This document shows positions 16,336 to 24,895 of a DNA stretch of 64,000 bases, in pieces. Positions within the stretch are counted from its first letter, which is position 1; the number at the start of each line of letters is the position of its first letter. Origin of the DNA: Actinoplanes ianthinogenes (lineage in GTDB: Bacteria; Actinomycetota; Actinomycetes; Mycobacteriales; Micromonosporaceae); NCBI RefSeq assembly GCF_018324205.1, contig NZ_AP023356.1:9616501-9680500 (forward strand), read 5' to 3'. The notes under the pieces were generated by a model. The model was not told the DNA's origin. It worked only from the letters and a program-made list of their open reading frames with translations, and ran no database searches. The position numbers and the translations under genes are program-made.

Positions 16336-16748
16336 GCCATGTCCCGGACGTTCTTCTGCACCGCGACCGCCGCGTACAGCGACATCGTGAACGCCAGGCC
16401 GTAAAAGCCCTTCTCGTTGAGCTGCATGCCACTGTTCCACAGGCCGATCACCAGCATGATCAGGGACAGCGCCACCATCACCCAGGCCAGCCCCAGGTAC
16501 AGCGCCGACACGGGCATCCCCTCCGCCTGGTCGCGCACCGACTTCTGCAACGAGATCGCGCCGAAGAGGCCGAGCAGCAGCGTCGCGGCGTAGAAGCCCT
16601 TCTCGCTCTTGGTCATGTCGGCGTTCCAGAGCCCGACCCCGTAGGACACGACGCCGACCGCGAGGGCGGCCCAGGACGCGCCGATGAAGGCGGGCGTGGG
16701 CCGCAGCGGCTGCGACGACGGCGCGGCGGGCGGTGGCTGATAGTTCAT
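16323..16748 (-). CDS. YiaAB-type two-helix-domain membrane protein
   Basis: 141 residues with two copies of the YiaA/YiaB domain: GFYAATLLLGLFGAISLQKSVRD (about 60-82) and GFYGLAFTMSLYAAVAVQKNVRD (about 113-135), each preceded by a hydrophobic helix, so four membrane helices in all. The N-terminal 25 residues are Pro/Ala rich. Function of the family is unknown. The start codon lies within a 17-bp hairpin directly downstream of the CDF gene, which suggests expression is controlled at translation or by attenuation. Confidence 0.85.
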   Translation of the reverse strand: MNYQPPPAAPSSQPLRPTPAFIGASWAALAVGVVSYGVGLWNADMTKSEKGFYAATLLLGLFGAISLQKSVRDQAEGMPVSALYLGLAWVMVALSLIMLVIGLWNSGMQLNEKGFYGLAFTMSLYAAVAVQKNVRDMAYRP

Positions 16749-16781
16749 GGCATACCGGACGTTATCCGGTATGCCATGAAC
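16743..16781 (-). promoter_or_regulatory. 17-bp perfect hairpin enclosing the YiaAB start codon
   Basis: GTTCATGGCATACCGGA / TCCGGTATGCCATGAAC with a 5-nt loop. On the minus strand the ATG of the YiaAB gene lies in the 3' arm, and any ribosome site would be in the same stem. The hairpin is 12 bp after the CDF stop. It may end most CDF transcripts or sequester the YiaAB start in the joint mRNA. Confidence 0.8.
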
Positions 16782-16792
16782 AGCACGGCCGA

Positions 16793-17716
16793 TCAGGCGG
16801 ATTCGCCCGGCCGGTAGATGTCCGGCTCCAGGTAGATCACCTTGGCGGTCGGCACCGCGGCACGCACCCGGGCCTCGGCGTCGTCGATGGTCGCCGCGAT
16901 GTCCCGGCCCTCGTCCTGCTCACCGACCGCGATCTTGGCGGCCAGCAGCAGTTCCTCCGGGCCCAGGTGCATGGTCCGCAGGTGGATCACCCGCTGCACC
17001 CCGGGCGACGCGAGCAGCGCCTTCTCGATCGCGGTGAGCTGCTCCGGCACCGCCGACTCACCGATGATCAGGCTCTTCGTCTCCACCGCCAGGACCACCG
17101 CGACGGTGACCAGCAGCACACCGATCAGCAGCGTCGCGACACCGTCGTAGACGCCGTTGCCGGTGGCCACGCTCAGCCCCACGCCGAGGAGCGCGAACAG
17201 CAGCCCGAGCAGGGCACCGCTGTCCTCGAGCAGGATGACCGGCAGCTCCGGGTTGCGGGTGCGGACGATGAACCGGAACCAGCTGCGCTTGCCGCGCACC
17301 CGGTTCGCCTCGCCGACCGCGGTCTTGAGCGCATAGCCCTCCAGCACTGCGGCGATCACCAGCACGATCACCGCGACCAGCGGCGACTCCAGCGGATGCG
17401 GGTCGATGATCTTGTGATAGCCCTCGTAGACCGCGTACAGACCGCCCAGGCTGAACAGGATGATGGCCACTATGAACGCGTAGACGTAGCGTTCACGGGC
17501 GTAGCCGAACGGGTGCAGGGCCGAGGCGGGCCGCTTGGCGCGGCGGCCGCCGACCAGCAGAAGCACCTGGTTGGTCGAGTCCGCGACCGAGTGCACGCCC
17601 TCGGCGAGCATCGACGCGGAGCCGGTGATGGCCGCGGCGACGAATTTCGAGACACCGATCGCCAAGTTGGCGCTCAGCGCGGTCACCACGGCCTTGGTAC
17701 TGCCTTCGCTTGCCAT
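16793..17716 (-). CDS. CDF-family cation efflux protein (SLC30A9/ZnT9-like group)
   Basis: 307 residues from ATG 17716 (GAGAGGAAC ribosome site; a frame-open start at 17746 lacks one). Six membrane helices with EGVHSVADSTNQ (HxxxD) and LLEDSGALLGL, where the second metal site reads E-D rather than H-D, a feature of the ZnT9-like branch. A C-terminal domain with HLRTMHLGPEELLLAAKI follows. Probably exports a divalent metal by proton exchange; the metal is not deducible. Confidence 0.9.
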   Translation of the reverse strand: MASEGSTKAVVTALSANLAIGVSKFVAAAITGSASMLAEGVHSVADSTNQVLLLVGGRRAKRPASALHPFGYARERYVYAFIVAIILFSLGGLYAVYEGYHKIIDPHPLESPLVAVIVLVIAAVLEGYALKTAVGEANRVRGKRSWFRFIVRTRNPELPVILLEDSGALLGLLFALLGVGLSVATGNGVYDGVATLLIGVLLVTVAVVLAVETKSLIIGESAVPEQLTAIEKALLASPGVQRVIHLRTMHLGPEELLLAAKIAVGEQDEGRDIAATIDDAEARVRAAVPTAKVIYLEPDIYRPGESA

Positions 17717-17759
17717 CAGTTCCTCTCTCGAAGCAAGACCACCCATTATGCCAGGAAGA

Positions 17760-17776
17760 TCAAATACCCGATTTGA
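17760..17776. promoter_or_regulatory. Inverted repeat upstream of the CDF gene
   Basis: TCAAAT-ACCCG-ATTTGA, 44 bp before the CDF start in the divergent gap. It has the size and AT-rich arms of a repressor site; no matching regulator gene is adjacent. Confidence 0.45.
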
Positions 17777-17797
17777 CCGATGTCACTACCTTCCCTT

Positions 17798-17823
17798 CCG
17801 GGACAGTCTCCGGGACATCCCGG
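17798..17823. promoter_or_regulatory. CCGGGACA direct repeats with palindrome
   Basis: CCGGGACA occurs at 17798 and 17810 (12-bp spacing), and the second copy continues into CCGGGA-CA-TCCCGG. Lies in the divergent gap between the CDF and the copper monooxygenase-like genes; a possible activator site for the latter. Confidence 0.4.
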
Positions 17824-17948
17824 ATGTGATCACCAATGGCGAATCGGGACGATTCCGGATGTCTCGAAGGCCGCTCAGGGTGGGCTCAGCTCGCACGGCG
17901 CAGGCTGTGCTCACTCGGCATCGGCCCACTTCACCCACGGAGGGCACT

Positions 17949-19097
17949 GTGAAGCGAGTCCTGATTCCCGCCGCCGCGTTGCTGCTGGTCGCGGCCTGCG
18001 GCACGACCGACACCCCGGTCGCGGCGCCGGCCACCTCGAACCCGCACTCCGGTCACACCGCCGGCTCCGCGCCGCCGGCCACCGGCCTGCGCTCCGGCGA
18101 GCGATTCGTCGACCTGGCGCTCCCCCAGCCCTACACCCCCAAGGCGCCGAACGGCGGCACCGACGACTACCGCTGCTTCGTGGTCGACCCCGGTCTGACC
18201 GAGAACGCCTACCTCACCGGCAGCCAGTTCCAGCCGCAGAACGCCGCCATCGTGCACCATGCGATCTTCTACCGCCTGGACCCGCAGCAGGCCACCGAGG
18301 CCGCCAAGGTCGACGAGCAGACCCCCGGCGAGGGCTGGACCTGCTTCGGTGACGCCGGCGTGCAGGGTCAGACCGCCTGGGTCGCGCACTGGGCGCCTGG
18401 GGCCGGCGAGACGCTGATGCCGTCCGGCTTCGGCTTCGACATGCCGCCCGGCAGCAAACTGGTCATGCAGGTGCACTACAACCTGCTCGACCCGGGCGCA
18501 GCCGGCCAGACCGACCAGTCCGGCATCAAGCTACGCGTCGCCACCGCCACCAGCCCGCTCAAGCCGCTCTCCACCGACCTGTTCCCGGCCCCGATCGAGC
18601 TGCCCTGCGCCACCGGCGAGTCCGGCCCGCTCTGCGACCGCGACGCCGCCATCGCCGACGTCGCCAGCCGATTCGGCGAGGACGCCGGCGAGCAGGAGAA
18701 ACATCTGATCCAGGGGTGCAGCAACGGCAAGGTGACAGCCGGCAACACCCAGCACTGCGACCAGCCGGTCGAGGCGGCCGGCACGATCTACATGGCCGCG
18801 GGCCACATGCACCTGCTGGGCCGCTCCATCAAGATCGAACTCAACCCGGGCAAGCCCGGCGCGCAGACCATCCTGGACGTCCCGCAGTACAACTTCGACA
18901 ACCAGGCCCTGGTCCCGCTGGCCAAGCCGATCCCGGTCAAGGCCGGCGACACGGTCCGGGTCACCTGCACCCACGACGCCAAACTGCGCAAGCTGCTCCC
19001 CCAGCTCCAGCAGCTGCCCCCGCGCTACGTCGTCTGGGGAGAGGGCACCAGCGACGAGATGTGCCTGGCGATCCTGGTCACCGCTCCGGCCGCCTGA
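17949..19097 (+). CDS. Secreted lipoprotein of the copper type II monooxygenase fold
   Basis: 382 residues from GTG 17949, chosen because VKRVLIPAAALLLVAACGTT is a lipoprotein signal (lipobox VAAC). The body resembles peptidylglycine/dopamine beta-hydroxylase type enzymes: IVHHAIFYRL (His pair for the first copper), MQVHYNL, AAGHMHLLGRSI (HxH for the second copper) and a terminal TSDEMCLAILV whose Met matches the usual copper ligand. Several Cys could form disulfides. Substrate is unknown; bacterial members often act outside the cell. All ligand positions look intact. Confidence 0.82.
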   Translation: MKRVLIPAAALLLVAACGTTDTPVAAPATSNPHSGHTAGSAPPATGLRSGERFVDLALPQPYTPKAPNGGTDDYRCFVVDPGLTENAYLTGSQFQPQNAAIVHHAIFYRLDPQQATEAAKVDEQTPGEGWTCFGDAGVQGQTAWVAHWAPGAGETLMPSGFGFDMPPGSKLVMQVHYNLLDPGAAGQTDQSGIKLRVATATSPLKPLSTDLFPAPIELPCATGESGPLCDRDAAIADVASRFGEDAGEQEKHLIQGCSNGKVTAGNTQHCDQPVEAAGTIYMAAGHMHLLGRSIKIELNPGKPGAQTILDVPQYNFDNQALVPLAKPIPVKAGDTVRVTCTHDAKLRKLLPQLQQLPPRYVVWGEGTSDEMCLAILVTAPAA

Positions 19098-19113
19098 TTC
19101 CAAACCCTCTTTC

Positions 19114-19155
19114 GGTACGACGTTGGCCGCGCTCGGGGGCGGCCAACGTCGTACC
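19114..19155. terminator. Bidirectional hairpin between convergent genes
   Basis: GGTACGACGTTGGCCGC / GCGGCCAACGTCGTACC, 17-bp perfect stem and 8-nt loop, midway between the copper-protein stop and the stop of the small secreted protein. Preceded by CCCTCTTTC. Confidence 0.85.
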
Positions 19156-19185
19156 GCTGTCACCGGCGAGGCGGCCTGTTCGGGC

Positions 19186-19560
19186 TCAGACGCTGCACGA
19201 CGTCGCGATGGTCGCGCCGGTGGCGACGTTCGTCAGGACCGAGCAGGCGGCCGAAACGCCCACCACCGGCACCGTGACGTTGACCTGCGTGGCTCCGGAA
19301 ACCAGCGGGACCACAGTGGTCACCGTGGCACGTACACCGGCGACGGTGTACGTGGTGGCGAGGCTCGCATTGACCGGGCCGGTGCAGGTCGCCGAGCCCT
19401 TGACGGTGACGCCCGTGGCGCTCACGGACGTAGCGGTGCTTCCCGTGCAGCTCACCGCCAGGTGCGTGGGCGTCCCGGCAGCGGCCGGGCCGGTGCCGAG
19501 CGCGGCGCAGGTGCCCGCACAGGACAGGACTGCCAGGGATCGGATGACTCGACGAAGCAT
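19186..19560 (-). CDS. Small secreted Thr/Val-rich protein
   Basis: 124 residues with a clear signal peptide (RRVIRSLAVLSCAGTCAALGTGPAAAG, cleavage after AAA). The mature part is rich in Thr, Val, Ser and Ala in alternating pattern, suggesting an all-beta fold, with four Cys (CTGS, CTGP, ACSV, SCSV) that could form two disulfides. I do not recognise the family. A 17-bp palindrome lies about 67 bp upstream of the start. Confidence 0.7.
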   Translation of the reverse strand: MLRRVIRSLAVLSCAGTCAALGTGPAAAGTPTHLAVSCTGSTATSVSATGVTVKGSATCTGPVNASLATTYTVAGVRATVTTVVPLVSGATQVNVTVPVVGVSAACSVLTNVATGATIATSCSV

Positions 19561-19626
19561 TGCTTCTCCAGGTGATCGGGTAGGACGAGACGGCCGGGCC
19601 GAAGCCCGGCCGCCGAAAAGCTACCA

Positions 19627-19643
19627 ATCCCGATAATCGGGAT
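19627..19643. promoter_or_regulatory. Palindrome upstream of the small secreted protein
   Basis: ATCCCGAT-A-ATCGGGAT, 8-bp perfect arms around one base, 67 bp before the start codon. Likely a repressor or activator site for the secreted protein. Confidence 0.55.
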
Positions 19644-19892
19644 GTTTCAGGCATGCGCTCCTTTTCGGGCTTTCATCCGATAGTCTCCGCATTCGACCGC
19701 GGCCGTAACCGCCCGCGACGCATCGCCCCGAGGTCACCCGAAACGGTGACGGTCGATACGGGCACGCCGCGGACCAGAATTTCGCTGGTCATTGGGCATC
19801 TGGCCGCGCGACAAGACATCTCAGGCGGCGCGCGCACAGCAAATTTCCGCAAAACTTAGCCTCGCGGGGTACTCACCTGGTTGCTCTGTGCC

Positions 19893-19898
19893 TATAGT
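19893..19898 (+). promoter_or_regulatory. -10 box of a leaderless gene (TATAGT)
   Basis: TATAGT 7 nt before the ATG of the AlpA-like gene; no ribosome site is present. Confidence 0.55.
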
Positions 19899-19905
19899 CG
19901 CTTGC

Positions 19906-20112
19906 ATGAAGAAAGCCAAGCACCGATTGATGGGCACCCATGAGATCCAGATCCGTCTCGGCGGCGAGCTGAGCCGCCAGCGGATCAACCAACTCACCGC
20001 CAAGACCCACTTCCCCAAGCCGATCGCCGAGCTCAAGCAGGGCCGGGTCTGGCTCGCCGATGACGTCGAGGACTGGATCCGCCTGCACCGCACGCAGCCC
20101 GTCCGCGCCTGA
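19906..20112 (+). CDS. Small AlpA/excisionase-like HTH protein
   Basis: 68 residues, leaderless ATG. The sequence HEIQIRLGGELSRQRINQLTAKTHFPKPIAELKQGRVWLADDVEDWIRLHR has the layout of an AlpA/HTH_17 winged helix: helix-turn-helix, the FPKP turn, a GRVWL strand pair and the DDVEDWI helix. Such proteins act as excisionases or local regulators. No integrase or other mobile gene is next to it, so it may be a free-standing regulator or a remnant. Confidence 0.8.
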   Translation: MKKAKHRLMGTHEIQIRLGGELSRQRINQLTAKTHFPKPIAELKQGRVWLADDVEDWIRLHRTQPVRA

Positions 20113-20451
20113 TCCCGACCGCGCCCCGGCCACGATCGCCGCGTGCAGGGCATCGCCCGCGATCAACCCCTCGCCGTCCACGCCGCGACCCGCGCCTCGC
20201 GTGGGCCGATCCGCACCAGCCCGAGCTGACCGCACTGCTCAGCATCCCGCCCCAGGAGGCCGGCAGTACTGGGTGCTCCGACCCCAGGATGCGCGCGGCT
20301 GTCCGCTACGCGGCCTCGAGTCCCGTTTCGAGGGCGACTGAGCACCACCCTCAGCGAGATCCGCGACGCGGCGCCCGGCATCGTCACCCAGGCTGCCAAG
20401 TTCGGCCTCCTTGCCCGGGTCGATCCGCCGGTCGAGGACCCGGGTCACCGG
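20113..20451. other. Gene-free stretch, 339 bp, possible decayed coding remnant
   Basis: Short open runs in different frames, such as ADPHQPELTALLSIPPQEAG and later IRDAAPGIVTQAAKFGLLARVD, have protein-like composition but are broken by stops and frame shifts and have no start signals. They may be the worn remains of a gene that once followed the AlpA-like gene. No repeat or hairpin stands out. Confidence 0.4.
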
Positions 20452-22452
20452 TCATCTGCCGTCGTGATCCTGGGGCAACTGGGCCGTGTGGGTGAGACCG
20501 ACCAGGTCGAGGACGTCGGCGGGCACGCTGCTCGCGCGGGCGACGATGGTCAGGGCGTGCCCATGGGTGGCGTGCTGGCCGCGGGCCTGGAACAGCGCGC
20601 TGACACCGGCGCTGGCCAGCACGTCGGCATCGGTCAGATCGACGACGAGCGGAAAGACCCCGCCGCGGCTGGCCGCGCTGAGCCGGTCGGTGAACTCCTC
20701 GGCGGAGGCGATATCGACAGAACCGGTGATGCGTACCCTCCGCGGTTGCCCTTCTTCGAGTTCGGCGGAGAAGGTCACCACGGTCTTCCGGTCCGGCGTC
20801 GCGCTCGGCTCGGCGGAGAGCAACGCCGGACGGTGAAGCCGGTGCCGCGCCGTGACCACAGTGCCGCTGGGCGCGACACCGGCGGCGTCAGCCACCGGCC
20901 GAGGGGGGTGAGCGATCGACACATCGTCCAGGACCGCTCCCACCAGCCATAGGCCGCGTCCGCTCAGGCTGGGCGGAGTCGTCCCGGGTTCGTCCCATAT
21001 CCCCTCGTCGGCGACCGTGAGGGTCAGGACGCCGTCGACGCCGAGGTCGATCTCGATCCGGACGGGTCCCGGCTGTCCGGGTGGGTAGGCGTGTTCGATC
21101 GCGTTGGCGACCAGCTCGGTGACGGCCAGGACTATCTGGTCGACATCGCGCGGGCTCGGGTCGACCTGTCGCAGCCACGCGCGGACTTCGGTCTTGATCC
21201 GGGTGACCGCGCCGGGCGCGGCGGGCAGCTCGAGACGTAGCGGTCGCACCGGTTCGGCGGTGATCTGCGCGGCCAGTGCCGTGACGTCGTCGACGTAGCC
21301 GACCCGGGTGATCAGCTCGATCGTCTGCCGGCAGGCCCGCTCGACAGCCGACTCGGTGCTGCGCAGCGCCCGGTTCGCCACGGCGTCCCCGGCCACTGTG
21401 GCCAGGGTCTGCATGCCTGCGGTGAGCGGTTTGCCGGGCTGTTCGATCAGGCCGTCGCTGTAAAGCATCAGGACCTCGCCGGGACGCAGCGTGTCCTCGG
21501 CCATGGTCTGCGGGGAACCGGTGCCCAGCGGTCCGCCACCGGAGGGGCTCAGGTATCGCGTGGATCCGTCGGTGGCGATGACCAATGGTGGCGGATGACC
21601 GCAGGTGCTGTAGCGGAGTCCACCCGTCCGAGGGTTCAGCACCGCCGCGCACAATGTCGTGGCCCTCAGGCTCGGCGATCGCGCGGCCAGCCGGTCGATG
21701 CGCTCCAGGGCGTGCCGGAGGTCGCCGGTGTCGCCGAGCAACTCGTCGAACACCGCACGGGCCTGCCCCATCACCGCCGACGCCGCCACGCCATGGCCGA
21801 CCACGTCGCCCACCACCAACGCGAGCGTGCCGTCGGGCAGGGCGGTGACGTCGAACCAATCCCCTCCCGCCGCCTGGTCGTCACCGGCCACCAGGTATCG
21901 CGCGGCCACCGCGGCCTGTGGCAGCACCGGCAGCCGCGACGGCAGCAGAGCCCGCTGCAACTCGACGACCACATCCCGGGCCACTCGATAGCGCTGCTCG
22001 GCCTCCGCAGCGGCCTGCTCCGCCGCCTGCGCCTGCCGCACCCGCTCGGTCACGTCGATGACCTGCAGCAGAATGCCGTGAACGGTGCGGTCCGGCCGGC
22101 GTCGAGGGTGCAACTGGAAGTCGAAGAAACGGTCCTGCAGCTCGCCGTTTATCTCGACCTGAGCCCGCCACCCGTTCGCGATCACGGGCTCGCCCGAGGC
22201 GTACACGCCCTCCACCATCTCGAACAGGTACTGGCCGGCCATCTCCGGGAGGCCGTCGCGCATCGTGACGCCGACGAGTTCCTCGCGGTCGAAAGCCGCC
22301 CGGTAGCTGGCGTTGGCCGCTATCCAGCGGAACTCCGGGCCCTCCATCGCGGCCAGGCCCACCGGCATCTCGTCGAACGCCGCGACCACGTCGGCGGGCT
22401 CCCCGACCAGACGCACCGCCGTGGCATGGTCGTCCGGGTCCACCTGCGACAT
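20452..22452 (-). CDS. PAS-SpoIIE phosphatase-HATPase-STAS fusion (partner-switching regulator)
   Basis: 666 residues. Domains in order: PAS (about 15-125), helical linker, SpoIIE/PP2C phosphatase (about 165-375; metal motifs AGGDWFD, GDVVGHG, YSDGLIE, VDDVTAL), anti-sigma type HATPase (about 385-510; N-box ELVANAIEHAY, G-box DEGIWDEPG, G2 GRGLWLV) and STAS (about 555-660; DLTDADVLASAGVSAL with the phospho-acceptor Ser). All parts of an RsbU/RsbW/RsbV-like switch are in one chain. Start chosen at ATG 22452 because TATGTT lies 6 nt upstream (leaderless); a GTG at 22497 is possible. Confidence 0.9.
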   Translation of the reverse strand: MSQVDPDDHATAVRLVGEPADVVAAFDEMPVGLAAMEGPEFRWIAANASYRAAFDREELVGVTMRDGLPEMAGQYLFEMVEGVYASGEPVIANGWRAQVEINGELQDRFFDFQLHPRRRPDRTVHGILLQVIDVTERVRQAQAAEQAAAEAEQRYRVARDVVVELQRALLPSRLPVLPQAAVAARYLVAGDDQAAGGDWFDVTALPDGTLALVVGDVVGHGVAASAVMGQARAVFDELLGDTGDLRHALERIDRLAARSPSLRATTLCAAVLNPRTGGLRYSTCGHPPPLVIATDGSTRYLSPSGGGPLGTGSPQTMAEDTLRPGEVLMLYSDGLIEQPGKPLTAGMQTLATVAGDAVANRALRSTESAVERACRQTIELITRVGYVDDVTALAAQITAEPVRPLRLELPAAPGAVTRIKTEVRAWLRQVDPSPRDVDQIVLAVTELVANAIEHAYPPGQPGPVRIEIDLGVDGVLTLTVADEGIWDEPGTTPPSLSGRGLWLVGAVLDDVSIAHPPRPVADAAGVAPSGTVVTARHRLHRPALLSAEPSATPDRKTVVTFSAELEEGQPRRVRITGSVDIASAEEFTDRLSAASRGGVFPLVVDLTDADVLASAGVSALFQARGQHATHGHALTIVARASSVPADVLDLVGLTHTAQLPQDHDGR

Positions 22453-22458
22453 GACATC

Positions 22459-22464
22459 AACATA
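22459..22464 (-). promoter_or_regulatory. -10 box of a leaderless gene (TATGTT)
   Basis: TATGTT on the minus strand, 6 nt before the ATG at 22452, with no ribosome site. Confidence 0.45.
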
Positions 22465-22558
22465 GCCGAGTGCCAGCCGATGGAGCTTTCCCGACACGGT
22501 GACAGGGTGGTCAGCGGCCCGGGCAGCGCCGGGTCGTTTGTCCGTAGCCCCCAGTCAT

Positions 22559-22564
22559 TACGCT
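22559..22564 (+). promoter_or_regulatory. -10 box of a leaderless gene (TACGCT)
   Basis: TANNNT hexamer 6 nt before the GTG at 22571; no ribosome site. Confidence 0.45.
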
Positions 22565-22570
22565 GCCGGC

Positions 22571-23539
22571 GTGGGATATCGGCCACGCGATCGTGCGCAG
22601 GCGACCGAGCTGACCCTGGAGTTGCTGGCCACCGGGCGGGTGCGTGGCGTTGCGCCCGGTCACCGGCCGGCCGAGTTGGAGCAGCGGATCGGGCCGCCGG
22701 GCGACGAGGGCATCCTGGACTTCTCCGGCAACCTCCTGCGCGACTGGGGCCTGCTCGAGGCGTACTACGAGCGCGAGCACCGGGGCGCGCCCTGGCACGG
22801 CACGCTGCTGATGGGTCAGCTGCACCGGATGCCGAAGCCGCTCAAGTGGCGCCCGATCGCCCACGAGCTGCGCCGGCTGGGTTATCAGATCGTGCCGGAG
22901 CCGCAGCCCGGGCTGGAGGACCGCTACTTCCGGGTCGCCGAGTCGGGCTCGCAGGCCGTCGTGAACGGCCGGGACACCGGCCGCCGCTGGCCGCGCGGTC
23001 ACCTCGCCAAGATCTCCGCCGCGGACTGGCTGGCGCTCGGCGGGCCCTTCGATCGCGCCGCGTTCCACGCCGTCCACCGCAGTGTCTATGCGGCCGTCGT
23101 GAACCAGGCGACACGACGGTCGAAGCCGGGCGCCGAGTGGTTCCGGATGGCGCACGCCGCCGTGCACACGGTCGCCGGGGAACACCCGTCGTACGCCGAC
23201 GAGGCAGCCGCGTTCCACGACTGGCTCCTCGGTCAGGAGGCACCGGTGCCGGAGATCGAGCTGGCCCTGATGGTGGCCCGGTGCGCGGCCGACACACCGC
23301 TCGGCCGCCCGTCGCCGGACCGGCTGATCCGCCGGTGCCTGGCGGTGCTGCCGCTGACCCGTGAAGCGGCTCGGGCGCTGCCCACCGCCTGGCGGGAGCT
23401 CACCCCCGCGGACGTGCGCCGCTCCAAGCTCACCCGCGCGCTGCTGGCCGCGGCGAATCAGCTTGCCACCCCGGACATCCCGGCCGGCCTGCGCGCCGAG
23501 TTGTCCGGGTGGGCCGACGTCCTGCCGCGTCTCTGCTGA
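22571..23539 (+). CDS. Unrecognised cytoplasmic protein, 322 residues
   Basis: GTG start with a TACGCT box upstream. The sequence is soluble, with no signal or membrane segment. Recognisable features are limited to EGILDFSGNLLRDWGLLEAYYEREHRG, a central RYFRVAESGSQAVVNGRDTGRRWPRGHLAKI stretch and a long helical C-terminal half rich in Ala/Arg. Codon usage is that of a real gene. It faces the convergent phosphatase-like gene with an 18-bp gap. No function can be assigned. Confidence 0.65.
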   Translation: MGYRPRDRAQATELTLELLATGRVRGVAPGHRPAELEQRIGPPGDEGILDFSGNLLRDWGLLEAYYEREHRGAPWHGTLLMGQLHRMPKPLKWRPIAHELRRLGYQIVPEPQPGLEDRYFRVAESGSQAVVNGRDTGRRWPRGHLAKISAADWLALGGPFDRAAFHAVHRSVYAAVVNQATRRSKPGAEWFRMAHAAVHTVAGEHPSYADEAAAFHDWLLGQEAPVPEIELALMVARCAADTPLGRPSPDRLIRRCLAVLPLTREAARALPTAWRELTPADVRRSKLTRALLAAANQLATPDIPAGLRAELSGWADVLPRLC

Positions 23540-23557
23540 CCGGCCGGGCCGGCGCCG

Positions 23558-24694
23558 TCAGTCCTGGACGCCGAGGACGGGCCTCGACCGCCAGCCCCAC
23601 CACGCCGTGACGGCCAGCGCGAGGCCGGCGGCGGCGAACCCGATCCACGCCGCCCGGCTCGCCGGCTCCGTCCGGGCCGCGGCGAATCCGGCAAGGCCGA
23701 CCGCCGACGCGTAGGTGGCGGGAACGAAGAGGCCGCGCCACGTGCGCTGCATGTTCTGGTACAGCACCCAGAGCGCGGAGCTCGGCGGCCTCTGCATCAC
23801 GGCGAGCGAGACGGATCCGCCGCCGGGCCGGCCGCTCCAGAACCTCGGGGGCATGAGAAGCCGGTCGTACCAGAACAGGGTCATCAGATAGAGCAGGACT
23901 CCCACGCCGAGCGCGGCGAGGGACCCGCCGCGCACGACCGCCCAGTACGTCGTTGCCGGCGGACGGATGGCGTACTGACTGATGATGAACGTCAGCATCG
24001 CGGTGACGAAGCCGCCGAACACCTTGGCCGTATCCATCTTGGACCGGATCTTCGCGGTGACCTCGGCGATGTCGCCGGCGCCACCGCTCGTGAGTGCCCA
24101 CATCGGCTCCCACCGCCGGCCGTCCCCCCGCAGGGCGACGAGTTCCGCACGGCCCAGTCCGGGAACGTCAGGCAGTCGCCCCCTCCTTGCGAGCAGGTCG
24201 GTGAGGAGCCAGCTCATGCCGGGATCGTGACCGACGATGAGCGCGGCGCACGCCGGACCCTGGCCGGTCAGAGTCGTGGTCATCTTCTTCAGCCAGGCCT
24301 GCGGATAGCGTTCCTGGCACGACACCTCCCGGCCGACGGCTTTCAGGGCAGGCAGAGAAGGCGGGCCGTCGCCGTATCGGGCGCGCAGCGCGGACGCCGT
24401 ACGCTCGAAGCCGTCCCGGACCTCGCGGGCGGTGGCCGTTGCGGCGTTGGTCTCCTCGTGCAGGAAGCGGGTGACCGTGAGGGCCTGGCCGGCCCGGTCG
24501 AGGTCGTCGAGGGCGATGGCGAGTGCGCCGCCGATGTCGCGGGCCTCGGCGACCCCGTCCGGGGTCAGGATGCCGGACGGCGGGACGACTGACCCGCTCG
24601 GCGCGTCGACCGTCTCGTCACCGAGCCGGACCGCCGCCGCATGTCTCATGATCAGAATCCAGCATGTGTCCTTGTCACTCGATGGCCTGGCCAT
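23558..24694 (-). CDS. SixA-like histidine phosphatase fused to membrane domain
   Basis: 378 residues from ATG 24694; upstream in frame the sequence is out of character and collides with the divergent gene. Residues 10-195 are a phosphohistidine phosphatase: LIMRHAAAVRLGDE (RH motif with the phospho-accepting His), HEETNAATATAREV and IVGHDPGMSWLL (second catalytic His). The C-terminal part (about 225-370) has four hydrophobic segments with loop sequence YDRLLMPPRFWSG. A membrane-tethered phosphatase of this sort is unusual; its target is unknown. Confidence 0.75.
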   Translation of the reverse strand: MARPSSDKDTCWILIMRHAAAVRLGDETVDAPSGSVVPPSGILTPDGVAEARDIGGALAIALDDLDRAGQALTVTRFLHEETNAATATAREVRDGFERTASALRARYGDGPPSLPALKAVGREVSCQERYPQAWLKKMTTTLTGQGPACAALIVGHDPGMSWLLTDLLARRGRLPDVPGLGRAELVALRGDGRRWEPMWALTSGGAGDIAEVTAKIRSKMDTAKVFGGFVTAMLTFIISQYAIRPPATTYWAVVRGGSLAALGVGVLLYLMTLFWYDRLLMPPRFWSGRPGGGSVSLAVMQRPPSSALWVLYQNMQRTWRGLFVPATYASAVGLAGFAAARTEPASRAAWIGFAAAGLALAVTAWWGWRSRPVLGVQD

Positions 24695-24895
24695 GAGGTT
24701 GTTGTACCGCGCCCGATGCGGCCGGCGCATCGGCCGACCGGGCTCGATGAAACGGTCCACGTCCGGCGCAGGCGGGCAGGCTGCTCCGGCCGAGCCCGCG
24801 GGCGATCGGTGTCCGATTTCCGGCGCAGCCTTGGTCGCGCACGGCCATCGGTGAAGGCTCGATTTCACGGCTGGCAGGCTGGAGGTGAGGATGCC

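Larger units (their letters stand above)
19561..19905. other. Gene-free stretch, 345 bp
   Basis: Upstream regions of the small secreted protein (left) and the AlpA-like gene (right). The only structures I see are the palindrome at 19627-19643 and the -10 box at 19893-19898; the middle (19660-19860) shows no convincing ORF or repeat. Confidence 0.6.

Noticed and set aside
20113..20451. A toxin-antitoxin partner for the AlpA-like gene
   Set aside because: No intact frame with start signals; only broken coding-like fragments.
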